Of a stretch of 64,000 bases of DNA, positions 10,091 through 21,362 are shown one piece after another. Source of the stretch: Paguma larvata (lineage: Eukaryota; Chordata; Mammalia; Carnivora; Viverridae). Numbering within the stretch: position 1 is the stretch's first letter; each line of letters begins with the position of its first letter. A program made the translations under genes and the position numbers. The notes under the pieces were generated by a model, which did not search any database, was not told the DNA's origin, and saw only the letters and a list, made by a program, of their open reading frames with translations. The stretch spans positions 85,551,132 to 85,615,131 of the forward strand of contig CM057829.1 of assembly GCA_030068075.1 (NCBI GenBank), read 5' to 3'.

Positions 10091-11125
10091 TAAAATTATT
10101 TTTATAAAGAAAAATCATCACTGATTCAAAATTTCACTTACTTTAAAGCATATCTAACTTAAAACCTATATGCAGTAAAGCTAAAGAGAAAAAATGTTGT
10201 GTGCACAATTTAAATATGAACTATAAGCAGTGTTCAATTTATAACACTGTTTCATTCCCAATATATTTCTAATTCCAACCAGAATATTCACCACGAAAAA
10301 GGAATTTTTTCACTGATGTTCAAAGGAACATTTAGTTCTTCCATGGACATTTTAAAAATTAGATTTGTAAGCATGAGGATTTATTTGCATTCATGTTACT
10401 TTTCCCCACAAATACTGAGAAATTAAACTAAATGTCAGCAAGGATCTGTTTCAGAGAAGAATATTCTAAGTGACTTCTGATGACAATTAAAACTGAAATT
10501 CAAGTAGCAAGAAGGGTCAGCATTTAATAGAAAAGTAAATTAATTATAATTACAAACTAGGAAAAAATATTTTTTAAGTGGTTAATAGAAGATTAACCTT
10601 CTGGAACCTTTCTAGAAATATGAAAAGAAAAAAAAAAATGATGAGTCCCACTGGTGACAGGTTTTGTTCGTATTCCTTTTGTCTCTCATTTCTAATTCTT
10701 ATTCCTTGGCTCACGTTCGTTAGGTCATTGTTCTACTGAGAATCTTCACCTGCCTTGAAACTATTACTGGAGAAAAAGGCAGGCCAATTTCATTTCATCA
10801 GCCTTTTTGAGTAGTTCACAGATATGCTATTTAACTACCACTGATGTTTCTCACAATGGTATTTGACTGTAAACTTAACATTTGGAAGGAAATACCAAGT
10901 CTTATTAAATAGCGAAGCTGGAATCTTAAATCATATTGCCTAGATCTATAATTGCTTATAAAACTTGAATATCTCCTCTTATCACCTATAAATTATTTGC
11001 ACAGGGCAAGAGTGAAAATAAGTTTTGTTTTCATAAGGGACTATATTGGGCATTCAGACTGAAATCCACATGCTAATTAAAAGCAGTTTAGTTTAGTCTC
11101 GTTGAATAACGCAGGTTTTTAAAAA
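10091..11125. other. Unassigned AT-rich sequence
   Basis: About 1 kb without a recognisable repeat, ORF of note or promoter signal. Confidence 0.4.
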
Positions 11126-11129
11126 AAGG

Positions 11130-11341
11130 TTTAAAAGCTTGGTTCCTTTCTTCGGTGCCATATGCAATCTCCTTGCCCACTCCAATTACTCCCTGATGTG
11201 GACACCCGCCAAGTGTGTTTCAACGGCGCAAACCTTACTTCTGAATTTCAGTCTCATGTACCCAACAGCTCATTTAACATCTCTGCATGGATATCTCAAA
11301 AACACTTCAAACTCTGCACATCCAAATGTGCATGTGGGGTA
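11130..11341 (+). mobile_element. L2 LINE fragment, left part
   Basis: AACAGCTCATTTAACATCTC, then GATATCTCAAAAACACTTCAA and ACTCTGCACATCCAAA match the sense L2 3' half. The element continues beyond the SINE at 11,342-11,545. Confidence 0.65.
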
Positions 11342-11545
11342 GGGGCACAGTACCCTGGGTGGCTCAGTAGGTTGAGTGTCTGACTACAGCTCAGGTCATG
11401 ATCTTGTGGTTTGTGAGTTCAAGCCCCAAATCGGGCTCACTGCTGTCAGTCCGTCAGCATCGTGTTCCCTCACTCTGTCCCTCCCCTGCTTGAGCTCGCC
11501 TATAAATAAATTTATTTTAAAAAATAAATAATTTTTTTTAAAAAA
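11342..11545 (+). mobile_element. SINEC inserted in L2
   Basis: The head carries a small insertion (GGGGCACAGTACCCTGGGTGG). Body and tail are degraded to TATAAATAAATTTATTTTAAA. Confidence 0.88.
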
Positions 11546-12195
11546 AGATTTATAAATCTACCCCACATCAGTGTTCCCATGCTCAGTGACCATTGCCACC
11601 CATCTGGTTATACATGACAGCAACAAGAGTCACCTTGACATGTACCTCCCTCAGCTATAATTGTCAATTTTGACTCCTAAATATTGTTCCTCTCAAGCCA
11701 CTTGTCTCCAACTCCTCTGCCATCATCCTGGTCCAAACTATCAACAACTCTCATGAGCTTGGACTTTTTGCCTGGGTTATTCACAACTGGATTCCCAACA
11801 CCTATGACTGAGCTACCACACAGTTGGTGTTCAGTAAACTCTTGCCAAATGAATAAACAGCCTCCTGCTACTGCCTACTCCCATTCCCTGTTCACTTCAT
11901 GAATTCTTACTCTTTCATTACAATGGGAACCTTCTCTGGCCCCCTTAACCAGTTATCCACCACCCCCATTCTGTTGTCTCATTTCAACATGTACTTCTCT
12001 GTGATAATTCTCGGTCAGCAGTCAATTTACAGGTATCCATGGCATCCTTTGATTCATGCCTGTGCTCAACCCTGCCATGCCCCTGCCCCAACTAGAGAAT
12101 AAATTCCATGGAGGCAGAGGTATGACATTTTTTGGTCAGCACTGTATCCTTAAACCCAGCTAAGAGCCTGGCATAGAGTATACATTCAATAAAAA
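11546..12195 (+). mobile_element. L2 LINE, right part with 3' end
   Basis: Continues the sense L2: TTTTGACTCCTAAATATTG, CATCATCCTGGTCCAAAC and the characteristic 3' end GAATAAATTCCATGGAGGCAG, then GTATCCTTAAACCCAG, AGAGCCTGGCATAGAGTA and TTCAATAAA. No intact reading frame remains. Confidence 0.65.
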
Positions 12196-12206
12196 ACCAC
12201 TGAGTC

Positions 12207-12413
12207 GCAGTTGGTTGAGCGGCCGACTTCAGCTCAGGTCATCTCAGGTCATGATCTCCCTGTCTGTGAGTTCGAGCCCCATGTCAGGCTCTGTGCCTAT
12301 GGCTCATCAGAGCCTAGAGCCTGCTTCGGATTCTGTGTCTCCCTCTCTCTCTGCCCTTCCCCTGCTCACGCTCTGTCTCTATGTCTCTCAAAAATAAATA
12401 AACATTAAAAAAA
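12207..12413 (+). mobile_element. SINEC, 5'-truncated, with 3-bp insertion
   Basis: It lacks the first roughly 20 bases of the head. The probable TSD AAAAACC(A/T)CTGAGT brackets it. It carries a 10-bp duplication (CTCAGGTCATCTCAGGTCAT) and the variant GGCTCATCAGAGCC, shared with the antisense SINE at 62,647-62,877. Confidence 0.93.
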
Positions 12414-12688
12414 ACTAAAAACCTCTGAGTCATAAGACAAAAAATTCTGACATATTCATAAACCAACGTCTCCTTGTATGCACTGTTATGACATCCTTAA
12501 AAGAAGAGTTTATTCAAACGCATTGCCTTTAGAGTTATTTACTGAAACATTTGGTGTATCTTGTCTATGTTGCAAGCAAGCTACCTAGATTAGCATAGGA
12601 ATACATAGAGAACAGACGAAATTAAGTACCTACTTGGATCTAAACCTTAGGGCAGTCATCTGTCCTCTAAGTAATGAGCCGGAGAGTG
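12414..12688. other. Unassigned sequence
   Basis: AT-rich sequence with no recognisable gene or repeat. Confidence 0.4.
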
Positions 12689-13023
12689 GCTATAGTCTGA
12701 AAGTTTGTGTTCCTCCCAAAATTCAAATGTTGAAAATCTAATGGTCCAACATGATAGTATTAGGAGGTAGGGCCTTCAAGAAATGATTAGGTCATGAAGG
12801 TAGAGCCCTCATGAATGGTATTTGTGCCCTTATAAAAGAGAACTAACAAAGCCCCCTTGCCATGAAAGGATATATTGATAAGTTGGCAATCCACAACCTG
12901 GAGGGCCCCCCAACCCGACCATGCTGGCACCCTGAACTTGGGACTTCCAGCCTCCAGAACTGTGAGAAATAAGCCACCCAGTAGGTGGTATTTTATCATA
13001 GCAGCCCAAACAGACTAAGAAAA
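12689..13023 (+). mobile_element. MaLR solo LTR (MLT1/MST-like)
   Basis: CCCAAAATTCAAATGTTGAA, TAGTATTAGGAGGTAGGGCC, GATTAGGTCATGAAGG, TGCCCTTATAAAAGAG and the terminal CCTCCAGAACTGTGAGAAATA, GCCACCCAGTAGGTGG, CAGCCCAAACAGACTAAGA are MaLR LTR features in sense. No internal sequence adjoins. Confidence 0.75.
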
Positions 13024-13727
13024 AATAGAGGAACAAAATTATATTAAACCCATAGTCTAGAAATTATGTGAATGGAGGTATTAGGTTCATAAACCAGAGG
13101 AATATGAATCTAAGATTCCTGATTAGACCTGAGCAGTAATAAAAATAAAACAGTATAGTAAAAATCAGAGCATCGTAAAACTCTCACAGACTATTAATGG
13201 GAAACTAGGGAAAGAGAACAGTTGAGAGTAGTTGGGAAAGTGCTTTGGACTCTGTTTGCATGCCTCTCTATCTTCACTCCCACCCCTGCCTCGTGTACCT
13301 CCATAAATCCCTTAGACCTCAGCTGTTTACCCAAATCTGATCCTACAGAAACCACAGAGGTTCCAGCTCCTCCAACCACTCCTCAACTCCTATCACCCAC
13401 CATATTGTAGGGCACGGGATATGCTTCCCCCTGGATGCCCAGAGTAGTCCCTTAACCTCAATCCAAGGGTGAAGGTAAAACAATTCCCCATGGGGCGAAC
13501 TTCACCCTGAGAGACATAGAAAATAGAAAAGATGTCTCTCTCCCTTATGCCCCTAAATGACCACCAAGCCCAGGAAGAGTTCTTTAAACCTCGTCTAGAA
13601 GATAATTTACTTGATGAAGTCATTAAGACACCACCTTGCGTCTGCATTTCAACTTCCTCCCTGTCTCACTTTCCTGTTCCCCTCGCTCTTGCTGCCCTAG
13701 GGTTGTACTTCTCAGTACAATATTGCA
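13024..13727. other. Unassigned, possibly repeat-derived
   Basis: No gene is seen. The stretch at 13,490-13,725 (CACCCTGAGAGACATAGAAAA, CTAAATGACCACCAAGCCC, AACCTCGTCTAGAAGA) has the look of an old interspersed repeat, which I could not assign. Confidence 0.3.
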
Positions 13728-13855
13728 GGGGCGCCTGGGTGGCTCAGTCAGTTAAGTGTCCGACTCTTGGTTTCAGCTCAGGTCATAATCTCACCATTTG
13801 TGAGTTCGAGCCCCACATCAGGCTCTGTGCTGACAGGGTAGAGTCGGCTTGGGAT

Positions 13856-13895
<40 letters not shown>

Positions 13896-13940
13896 CCTAC
13901 CCCACTTGTGATCGCTCTCTCTCAAAAATAAACATTAAAC
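13728..13940 (+). mobile_element. SINEC with long (CT)n
   Basis: Head GGGGCGCCTGGGTGGCTCAG, B-box GAGTTCGAGCC. The internal CT-rich stretch is expanded to a pure (CT)n of about 35 bp at 13,858-13,892, followed by tail CAAAAATAAACATTAAA. Confidence 0.93.
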
Positions 13941-13984
13941 ATATATATATTCCATTGCCTCACCTATGGTGTCCAGAAACTCCA

Positions 13985-14260
13985 GCTAAAAAACACAAAA
14001 GCACTAAAACCAAATACTAATCTGAAATACTACTGCCACTACTTTTCCTCCTAATTGCGGTTAATAACCACACCATCCATTTACTTCAACCCAAAACCTG
14101 GGAGTCAAACACCGTTTCTTCTCCTCCTCCTATCAGCACACCAAATCACTCTATCCTGCCAATCCCACCCCCCAAGTACTTCTTTAACTATTTTCTTTCC
14201 TCCTTACCCCCAACATCATGTCTCCAGTCCACATAGGAGCCTCCTAAATGTTCTTGTCCT
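13985..14260 (+). mobile_element. L2 LINE fragment, left of L1 insertion
   Basis: ACCTGGGAGTCAAACACC, CTTTAACTATTTTC and GAGCCTCCTAAATG resemble the sense L2 body. Matching L2-like sequence resumes at about 15,300 on the far side of the antisense L1. Confidence 0.5.
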
Positions 14261-15293
14261 TCTTTTTCATTATGTTTTAATTTTAATTCCGGTATAATTA
14301 GCATACAATGTTATATGAACTTCAGTTGTATAACAGTGATTCAGCAATCCTACACACTATTCAGTGCTCACCAAGATAAATGTACTCTTAATCCCCTCGA
14401 CCTATTTTACCCATCCCCACCATCTGCCTCGTTCTTTGTAGTTAAGAGTCTGGTTTTTGGTTTGTCTCTTTTTTTTTCCCTTTGTTCATTTGTTTTGTTT
14501 CTTAAATCCCACATATGAATGAGATCATATGGTTTTTGTCTTTCTCTGACTGGCTTATTTCGCTTAGCATCATACTCTCTAGATCCATTCAGGTTGTTAT
14601 AAATGACAACATTTCATTCCTCTTTATGGCTAAATAACATTCTAAACACACATACACACAAACACATACACATACTTATCCATTTGTCTTTCAATGGACA
14701 CTTCACTGCTTCCATAATTTCACTATTGTAGTAAATACTGTTGCAATAAACACAGGGGTGCATATATCCTTTCAAATTAGTGTTTTTCATATTCTTTGGG
14801 TAAATACCCAGTAGTGCCATTACTGGATCATGTGGTAGTTCTAGTTTTAATTTTTTGAGGAACCTCCATACTGTTTTCCAGAGTGGCTGCACCAGTTTGC
14901 AATCCCACCAATGGTGCAAGAGGGTACGTTCCTTTTTCCCCACATCTTCACCAACACTTATTTCTTGTGTTTCTTATTTTAGTTGTGACAGGTGTGAGGT
15001 AATATCTCATGGTTTTGATTTGCATTTCTCTGATGAGTGATGTTAAGCATCTTTTCATGTGCCTGTTGGCCACCTGTATGTCTTCTTTGGAAAAATGTCT
15101 ATCCATGTATTCTGATCATTTTTAACTGGATTATTTCTGGGTTTTTTGTGTTGAGTTGTACAAAGTTCTTTATATATTTTGGATACTAACTTTACCAGCT
15201 ATGTCATTTGCAAATATCTTCTCCCATTCCATAAGTTGCCTTTTAGGCTTACTGGTTGTTTCCTTTGCTATGCAGAAGCCTTTTATTTTGATG
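14261..15293 (-). mobile_element. 5'-truncated L1 (ORF2 3' end plus 3'-UTR), antisense
   Basis: About 1 kb of carnivore-type L1 in reverse. From left: 3'-UTR (TTTTAATTCCGGTATAATTAG, TTAAGAGTCTGG), then the end of ORF2 (ATATGAATGAGATCATATGG, TCTTTGGGTAAATACCCAG, GGCTGCACCAGTTTGCAATC, GATTTGCATTTCTCTGATG, TTTTGGATACTAAC). Stops interrupt the ORF2 frame (the longest remaining piece is about 109 codons, 14,614-14,943). A short shared TTGTCCT on both sides is the likely TSD. It split an older L2. Confidence 0.88.
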
Positions 15294-15430
15294 TTGTCCT
15301 CTCTTCTTAAATTCACCTACCAATTGTGGCCAGATGAATAATTTTTTTTAAAAAATCACAATCCTAATCATTTAAACACTTGATAGATTCAACTACAGCA
15401 ATAGTGGTCAACCTTTTTTTCTCCTCAACA
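15294..15430 (+). mobile_element. L2 LINE fragment, right of L1 insertion
   Basis: GGCCAGATGAATAATTTTTTTT followed by AATCACAATCCTAATCATTT resembles the sense L2 segment expected after the part left of the L1. Confidence 0.45.
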
Positions 15431-15844
15431 AACCTGAGGAATCCAATATACTCATAATTGATAAGAATTCAGGCGCTAAGGGAGTACGCTAGGATGGTCA
15501 CTCAAAAACTGTGTATCAGAATTTGTAAAGGATGCTTGAGTAATTAAGATAAGCTTCCTTCCTCTCTGCTCTCTCCCAGATTATAATATGCCCACTTGTT
15601 TTTCTTTTTTATTGTTATTATTATTGTTTCTGACTAGTGCCTCTTCTCCCATCATCTGATAAGGACAAGGTTCCTGAACCATGGAGGTAGTCATATGACT
15701 ACCAGGCACTCCATCTCCATGTGGTAACTGGTCTGAGAATGGGCCCATGACACCTGCTGGTCCCTCTATCTAGAGGACTTCTACATTTCTAGGTCAGGTC
15801 ACTCTTACACACTCTAACACTTCCTTTAAGAAATCATGGTCTCC
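15431..15844. other. Unassigned sequence
   Basis: No recognisable gene. Part of it may belong to the L2-like tract that follows. Confidence 0.35.
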
Positions 15845-15990
15845 AGGAATGCTTCTCAAGGCTGCAATTTGGACTAAGCACCCTCTCTTTGCAATCCAAC
15901 TATATTCTATGAACACCTCTAGGTTAGCACTGTTTTACAGTGACTTTATCTCCCCAAGAGCAAGGCATCTGTTAGGAAGATTTATCAGCT
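15845..15990 (+). mobile_element. L2 3' region, sense
   Basis: AAGCACCCTCTCTTTGCAAT, TTCTATGAACACCTCTA and TATCTCCCCAAGAGCAAGGCA resemble the sense L2 3' end. Diverged. Confidence 0.45.
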
Positions 15991-16070
15991 TTTAATTAAG
16001 GTCAGCTATTGAGGGAAGACTGATTTTCAAAAGTAATTTAGGATTCCTTTGGATTCGATACATTTATTTC

Positions 16071-16278
16071 GGGGCACCTGGGTGGCTCAGTCAGTTGGGC
16101 GTCTGACTTAAGCTTAGGTCATGATCTCCTGGTTCATGAGTTCAAGCCCTGCATCAGGCTCTGTGCTGACAGCTCACAGCCTGGAGCCTGCTTCGGATTC
16201 TGTGTCTCCCTCTCTCTCTGCCCCTCCCCTGCTAACTCTCTGTCTCTCAAAAATGAATAAATGTTAAAAAAATAAGCA
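16071..16278 (+). mobile_element. SINEC
   Basis: Head GGGGCACCTGGGTGGCTCAG, body CTGACAGCTCACAGCCTGGAGCC, tail AAAAATGAATAAATGTTAAA. It lies about 240 bp from an oppositely oriented SINEC. Confidence 0.94.
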
Positions 16279-16515
16279 ACTAAAAAAAAATATATTCTGT
16301 TACATATAACTACCCACCAAGTAAAATACCCATCTCTATGAATCCCTTTAATAAAGTAACAGAACTACCTTACTCTTTTCAACATTTAGAGATAATTTTA
16401 TACTCAGAGGGAAAAAAAGATACCAAAAAAAATCATTTCCTTTTCTTAATCGTCTACTTTTATTTCCCATTTCCACATATATCAAACGCTGACTACTCTT
16501 TGAGGATCTTTCTAA

Positions 16516-16716
16516 ATTTTTTTTATGTTTTTATTTTATTTTTAAGAGAGAGACAGAGTCTCTCTGTCCCTAGAGAGGGAAACACAGAATCCGAAGCAGG
16601 CTCTGGGCTCTGAGCTGTGAGTACAGAGCCCGACGCGGGGCTCGAACCCACAGACCGTGAGATCATGACTTGAGCCAAAGTCGGACACTTAACCAACTGA
16701 GCCACCTAGGCGCCCC
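16516..16716 (-). mobile_element. SINEC, antisense
   Basis: T-rich start, body CTCTGGGCTCTGAGCTGTGAG, head GCTCGAACCCACAGACCGTG and GAGCCACCTAGGCGCCCC. Flanking GGATCTTTCTA / GGATCTTTCAA is an imperfect TSD. Confidence 0.94.
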
Positions 16717-16759
16717 GGATCTTTCAATTTAAATGACCAATATTTAGGGGCCTAGTTAA

Positions 16760-17035
16760 CTCAATAAGACATGATTCAGTCACTTTAAGTGTTATTTATG
16801 AAGACTTTAAAAACATGGAGAATTGCTTATTATGTAAAATTATAACAACTGCTTTTACAGTATAATTATAAATCTATTTTACACACACAGGCTCGAAGGA
16901 AATAATCACCCAAATGTTGACAGTAATATGTGAATGGTGGTAGGAATACGGGCTTCTTCTTTTCTTACTGCATTTTTAATGTGCTCTTATTATTTCTATT
17001 AGAAAGTAAAAATAATTAAATTGAACCCCACAGAA
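16760..17035 (+). mobile_element. Old L1 (L1M-type) 3'-UTR remnant
   Basis: GGAAATAATCACCCAAATG, TTGACAGTAATATGTG, GGTGGTAGGAATACGGGC and TTTAATGTGCTCTTATTA follow the order of sense L1M 3'-UTR sequences. Diverged, no coding. Confidence 0.5.
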
Positions 17036-17789
17036 TAATTTCAATGTCGTTGAAAGAGAGCACAAGAAAATCTAAAACAGTAAAGCCTCAGCCTATAAGA
17101 ATTACTCATTAGAACTGACTAACCCAGCTTAACTGAGGTTAGTGAATGAACCTCGCCATCTTTTTGACATATTTCCACAAATACCATTCACTTTCCCAGC
17201 CTCTTTAGTTACGCCGCCATGTTGTTAAAGACGCAGATCGGATGTGCAGCAGGACACAGGGCTGAAGGACCCAGCTTTGTGGCTGCTCTGCTACTGTTCA
17301 TCTTGAGAGCTCCCAAAAGACTGCAGAATGATGGTTCTGATGGTTTGCTTTCCTCAGTGGGACAGATGGCGGTCCCTGGGAGTTAGTGAACTGTATGTGA
17401 AGCCCACACTGGGGTACACATTTCAAGGAGGATCCCAGCGTGTGCTTTCACAGGGAAGAGCAGGTAGCTAACTGCTCTTCGGCCCCAGCCTCCACCCACC
17501 GCAACAGAGCTATTCCAAACATCTGCTTTTGATTACTGCTCTTGCTAGAAGTGTCTTCAGCCTCTACCCTCACCAGTGTTGCTACTTCCTTCAGTGCAGG
17601 CTACTGATGCTCCGGGAAGGACTTCTCCAGAACTTTGGCTATCTGCTCCTCTTTCCTCCTTCTTCTCCTGTGTCGTCTTCTGTCGCCTATCATTTCACTC
17701 ATACCGTTTGATTTGAATAAAAGGCTAAGCCTTTAGTATGAAGCCATCTGCTATCTTGTTTCTTGTATGTGAGATCTGTAATATTACCT
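17036..17789. other. Non-repetitive stretch ending in AATAAAA signal
   Basis: 17,150-17,720 is less AT-rich than its surroundings and matches no repeat I recognise. It ends at ATTTGAATAAAAGGC (AATAAA at about 17,716), which could be a polyadenylation signal of a terminal exon or of an unidentified LTR. The frames inside are short (60 codons or fewer). No function is assigned. Confidence 0.3.
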
Positions 17790-17935
17790 AGGAACTTGCT
17801 ACTCGAAGGGCAGTGTGTGGACCAGCAGCACCTGAATCACCTGCAGGATTGTGAGGAATGCAGAACATCAGGCTCCGGGCCTAATTAATAACAATCTGCA
17901 TTTTAACAAGATCCTGAGATGGAAAACAGAGATGT
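17790..17935 (+). mobile_element. MER5-like DNA transposon remnant
   Basis: GTGTGGACCAGCAGCACC, TGAATCACCTGCAGGATTG, ATGCAGAACATCAGGC and CAATCTGCATTTTAACAAG resemble the MER5A consensus in sense. Confidence 0.65.
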
Positions 17936-18284
17936 TAGTAAGTTCTCTCTGAGCATCTTTTTATAGAGTTTTGACTTTTGAACTATTTAAATATTTTACA
18001 AATTCAAAAATATTAAATTAACGGGATAAGTATGTAAACTCTCAAAATTTAATACACACAAAAATAAATGAACCTGAACCTATGTGCCAAATTGACAGCA
18101 ACACTGAAGAACTTATCTTTGGAATATAGTACTCTATTGTATGCCCTTCGAACACCCTGTATTCTGAAGGAAAAAGAAAACCTGCAAAGAAACTCTGGAC
18201 TTTAATTAGCATAACTGTTGTTAGTAATGATACTGATATTTGGTAAATTTATTTTGTATATGTAACATAGAATAAAGCATTTTG
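17936..18284. other. Unassigned AT-rich sequence
   Basis: No recognisable gene or repeat. Confidence 0.4.
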
Positions 18285-18470
18285 GGGGTACCTGGTTGGC
18301 TCAGTCAGTTAAGTGGCCGACTCGATTTCAGCTCAGGTCATTTCACGGTTAAGTGGATTCAAACCCTGCGTAGGGCTCTACACTGCTAGTGCAGAGCCTG
18401 CCTGGGGTTCTCTTTCTCTCTCTCTGCCCTTCCACAGCTTGTGTACACTCACACTTTCTCTAAATAGACC

Positions 18471-18525
<55 letters not shown>

Positions 18526-18531
18526 TTAAAA
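18285..18531 (+). mobile_element. SINEC with (GATA)n tail
   Basis: Head GGGGTACCTGGTTGGCTCAG. The tail has become a (GATA)n array. The probable TSD AATAAAGCATTTTG / AATAAATCATTTG places the array inside the insertion. Confidence 0.92.
18471..18525. repeat. (GATA)n microsatellite
   Basis: Nearly 14 uninterrupted GATA units, long and pure enough to be length-polymorphic. Confidence 0.98.
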
Positions 18532-20855
18532 AAAATAAATCATTTGTTTATTTACTCTATATAAATTCTAAATTTATACATAGGTGCCCTCCCCACCTAA
18601 CTCTATCCACTGGAAGGGACTAGAAGCCACTATACTCCAGATACTATGAGCACATTCAAGTCTTAGTTTCCAAACACCACTGAACATCAAAAGAAACCAA
18701 AGCTCCTTAGAAAGGTAGCTGACCCCAGGTCCAGGATGGGAGAAGTATGAGATGAGGCTGAAGTGCCTAAGAGAAGTGCTCAAGACTAAGGAGGACCTGA
18801 CAACCTCACTTCCCTCTCGAAAAGCATTGAGGATCTTTACTTTCTATTTAGTGTTCTTAACTTTTGTAAGAATTCGTCTGAACTTGAAGTTAACTTCATC
18901 CATTCTGCTGGGCCCTCAGAAGCTGTCGCTCTAAGATTCGGATTATGCCTCTGAACACAAAATAAGTTTATATTATTAATTTGATCTTTTCAACTCTTCA
19001 TTAACTCTGTCGTATCTTTTGGAATTCTAAGTATGTGGATATTGGACCAACTTGACCGAGCCTATCTCTCTGCCCTTCTTCCAAGTTTTAGGCCTCTTTT
19101 TGTACTGATTTCTATGGGATTGCCTTATAGGTCTTTCATTCAAATTTTCCATTGCACTGCTTTAATTTCAGCAAACAAATGTCTGATTTTCAAGAGTTCT
19201 TCCTTATTCTTTAACTGCTCTCATTTCACTGCATCCTGTTATTTTTCAGATGTCATCTTCTTGAAACGCCTCTCAAGTTTTCTTTTATGTATTCTCCTCT
19301 ATTTCTTAATTAATCATTGTTTCTTCCAGGAACATTTGTTCTGTTTATGCTATCGCTCTTATACTGCTGTTTCTTTTCATATATCTAGTGTATATTTCTG
19401 CGTAAAGGACAGGGTGACTTTTCTATGACTGCTGTTGTGTTTCCTCTGTTTTTCTGTGGTCTCTCGTAATAAAACAGCAGGCAGAGAGTCCTGTATGTGG
19501 AGATGCTGGACTCCTCAAAAGACTGATTTCCTTTTAAGGTAAGCAAGGAGAAGGCCTTCAAATACCAAGAAGACAAGGGCTTTGTCTGGGGCAAGAGCAC
19601 TGCCCTGTCAGCTCCAAATGTCCACCAGGTAGTTTGTTTGATTTCTTGAGAAAACAAGACTCTAGTTTTCAACTCAGGGGTAAAATGATAGGCTGCTCTA
19701 TTCCACACAGTAGGGTTGCAGGGAGAGGAAAATCAGTGCAAGTGTGGGGTACAGCCTAACTATTCATTCCACTTCCTCCATTCATTGCACTCAGCACCGT
19801 GAATCATTCTCTTAAAACATCTATTAAGACCAACGGAAGTCTGCAGAAAACGAAAACGTGATGAACTTTTCAAAACTCTTCAGAGGCAAAAGTATTCTCA
19901 ATATTCATGCTAAGAAATTACTGAACCCATCTGCTTTGATTCTATTTCTTTTTAAAAATCTCTGTAAAATTTGAGATGGAGAGAAAAATCACTCTGCCAT
20001 AAAAAGCATTTTATTTCTCATTTTATAGACGAGTACACATTCTTGAGTCTCCCCTACAGTTTGTTTTACCTTTAAGATGTCTTCTCTTCTTTGGCTTATC
20101 TCTGGGCAGTAGCTATGTTTTTTTTTTTTTAACATTACTGTAAGCATTAAGGATGGCAAACATACGAGCATCTGCATAAGTCTACCACATACTCAATTTG
20201 TATTAAAACAAAGCCTTATGTGAAGATTGGCACTAGCTCAAATGTAAGATATAAAATAAAATTATTATAAAAATTCAACGGAAAAAGAAGACAACTCTGG
20301 TATTATTTATGCTAATTTAAAGTAAATAAAATGTATTTTATGCACAATGACATCCAATGACACTCAGAAAATAATCCACGGACTTCTTCAACCTCCAACT
20401 TTCTACCTGAAACATAATATATAAATATATATTTATAGGTATGTATGCCAATTATTGATATATATATATTTTTCCAACCAAAGGAGAAAATGTATGGTAC
20501 TCTGGAGAGCTGCGTGGAAGTACTTTCTGCCCGAGTCATATTCCTTTTCCTTTTGGTCTCTTTTCTGACAATGAAGAACACGGCAGAAACCACTCTTGTG
20601 AGAACATTTCTCTGCAGGTTGTCATGAGAATGAGCTAAAAGTAAGTATCTCCAGCATTCTGATATTCCTACCGATCAACAGCAGCCATGTGAATCCTTGC
20701 CAGCTTCAGAGTTGCCAATTCTTATCCCACTGAACTTGTCTGCGCCTGCTCCCCTTACTTGCAGGTCGTCATTTATCACTCAGCAATGCTGTCGCTAACC
20801 CCATCTCTAGTCCTATCACCTTTATTAATAACCATAACCAATTAATGTTGGCTTT
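18532..20855. other. SINE-free unassigned block
   Basis: No recognised carnivore SINE or young L1. 19.1-19.4 kb is T-rich with an open 131-codon frame (19,033-19,428 plus) without a recognisable domain, and it may be an old unclassified repeat. The region 19.45-19.75 kb is non-repetitive. 20.1-20.5 kb is AT-rich with ATATATA runs. No gene is supported. Confidence 0.35.
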
Positions 20856-21105
20856 GAGTGTCTACTTCTACATATCGAATACTTAACTAGTCCTTACGTA
20901 TTAGCCAGAAACCCTTCCCAAACTTTACAAATATGAACGTAATTAACAACTTCAGAAGATGGCATCATAACCATTCTCACTGACAGATGAGGAAGCTGAG
21001 CTTCAAACCAGGCCACTTGCCCAAGGTTGCACAGCTAATGAACAACATTAGGATTAGCACCTAGGTAACCTGGCTCTAGTCTGTGAAGTATCATCCCATT
21101 AGGGA
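20856..21105 (-). mobile_element. MIR, antisense
   Basis: CTGACAGATGAGGAAGCTGAG, CCACTTGCCCAAGGTTGCACA and GCTAATGAACAAC match the MIR core in reverse, with diverged flanks including CTAGGTAACCTGGCTC. Confidence 0.75.
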
Positions 21106-21154
21106 AGGGAAAAAAAAGTCTTACTCTAGAATGAGAGAAAAAAATTTAAGTGTG

Positions 21155-21362
21155 TAATTACAGGAACCATTTCTTAAACACCCACCATGTACCAGACCTT
21201 GAATATCTTATTGCCAATCCTGACAAACCACCTTCCTCACTGTGAACAAAAGTAAACTGAGGCTCAGAGCTTGACATGCCTCTGATTACACAAACAGTGG
21301 GAGAGCTGGAATTGGAACCCAGGGCACCCCAGCTCCAAAGTTCCTGCTCTTTACAAAATGCT
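21155..21362 (-). mobile_element. MIR, antisense
   Basis: TTTCTTAAACACCCACCATGT, AACTGAGGCTCAGAGC, AGTGGGAGAGCTGGAATTGG and AACCCAGGGC match MIR in reverse over most of its length. A second MIR in the same orientation lies 50 bp upstream. Confidence 0.8.

Noticed and set aside
13532..14020. 162-codon plus frame
   Set aside because: It runs through the SINEC at 13,728-13,940 including its (CT)n stretch, and shows no domain.
14614..14943. 109-codon minus frame as a gene
   Set aside because: It is the decayed end of L1 ORF2 in the antisense L1.
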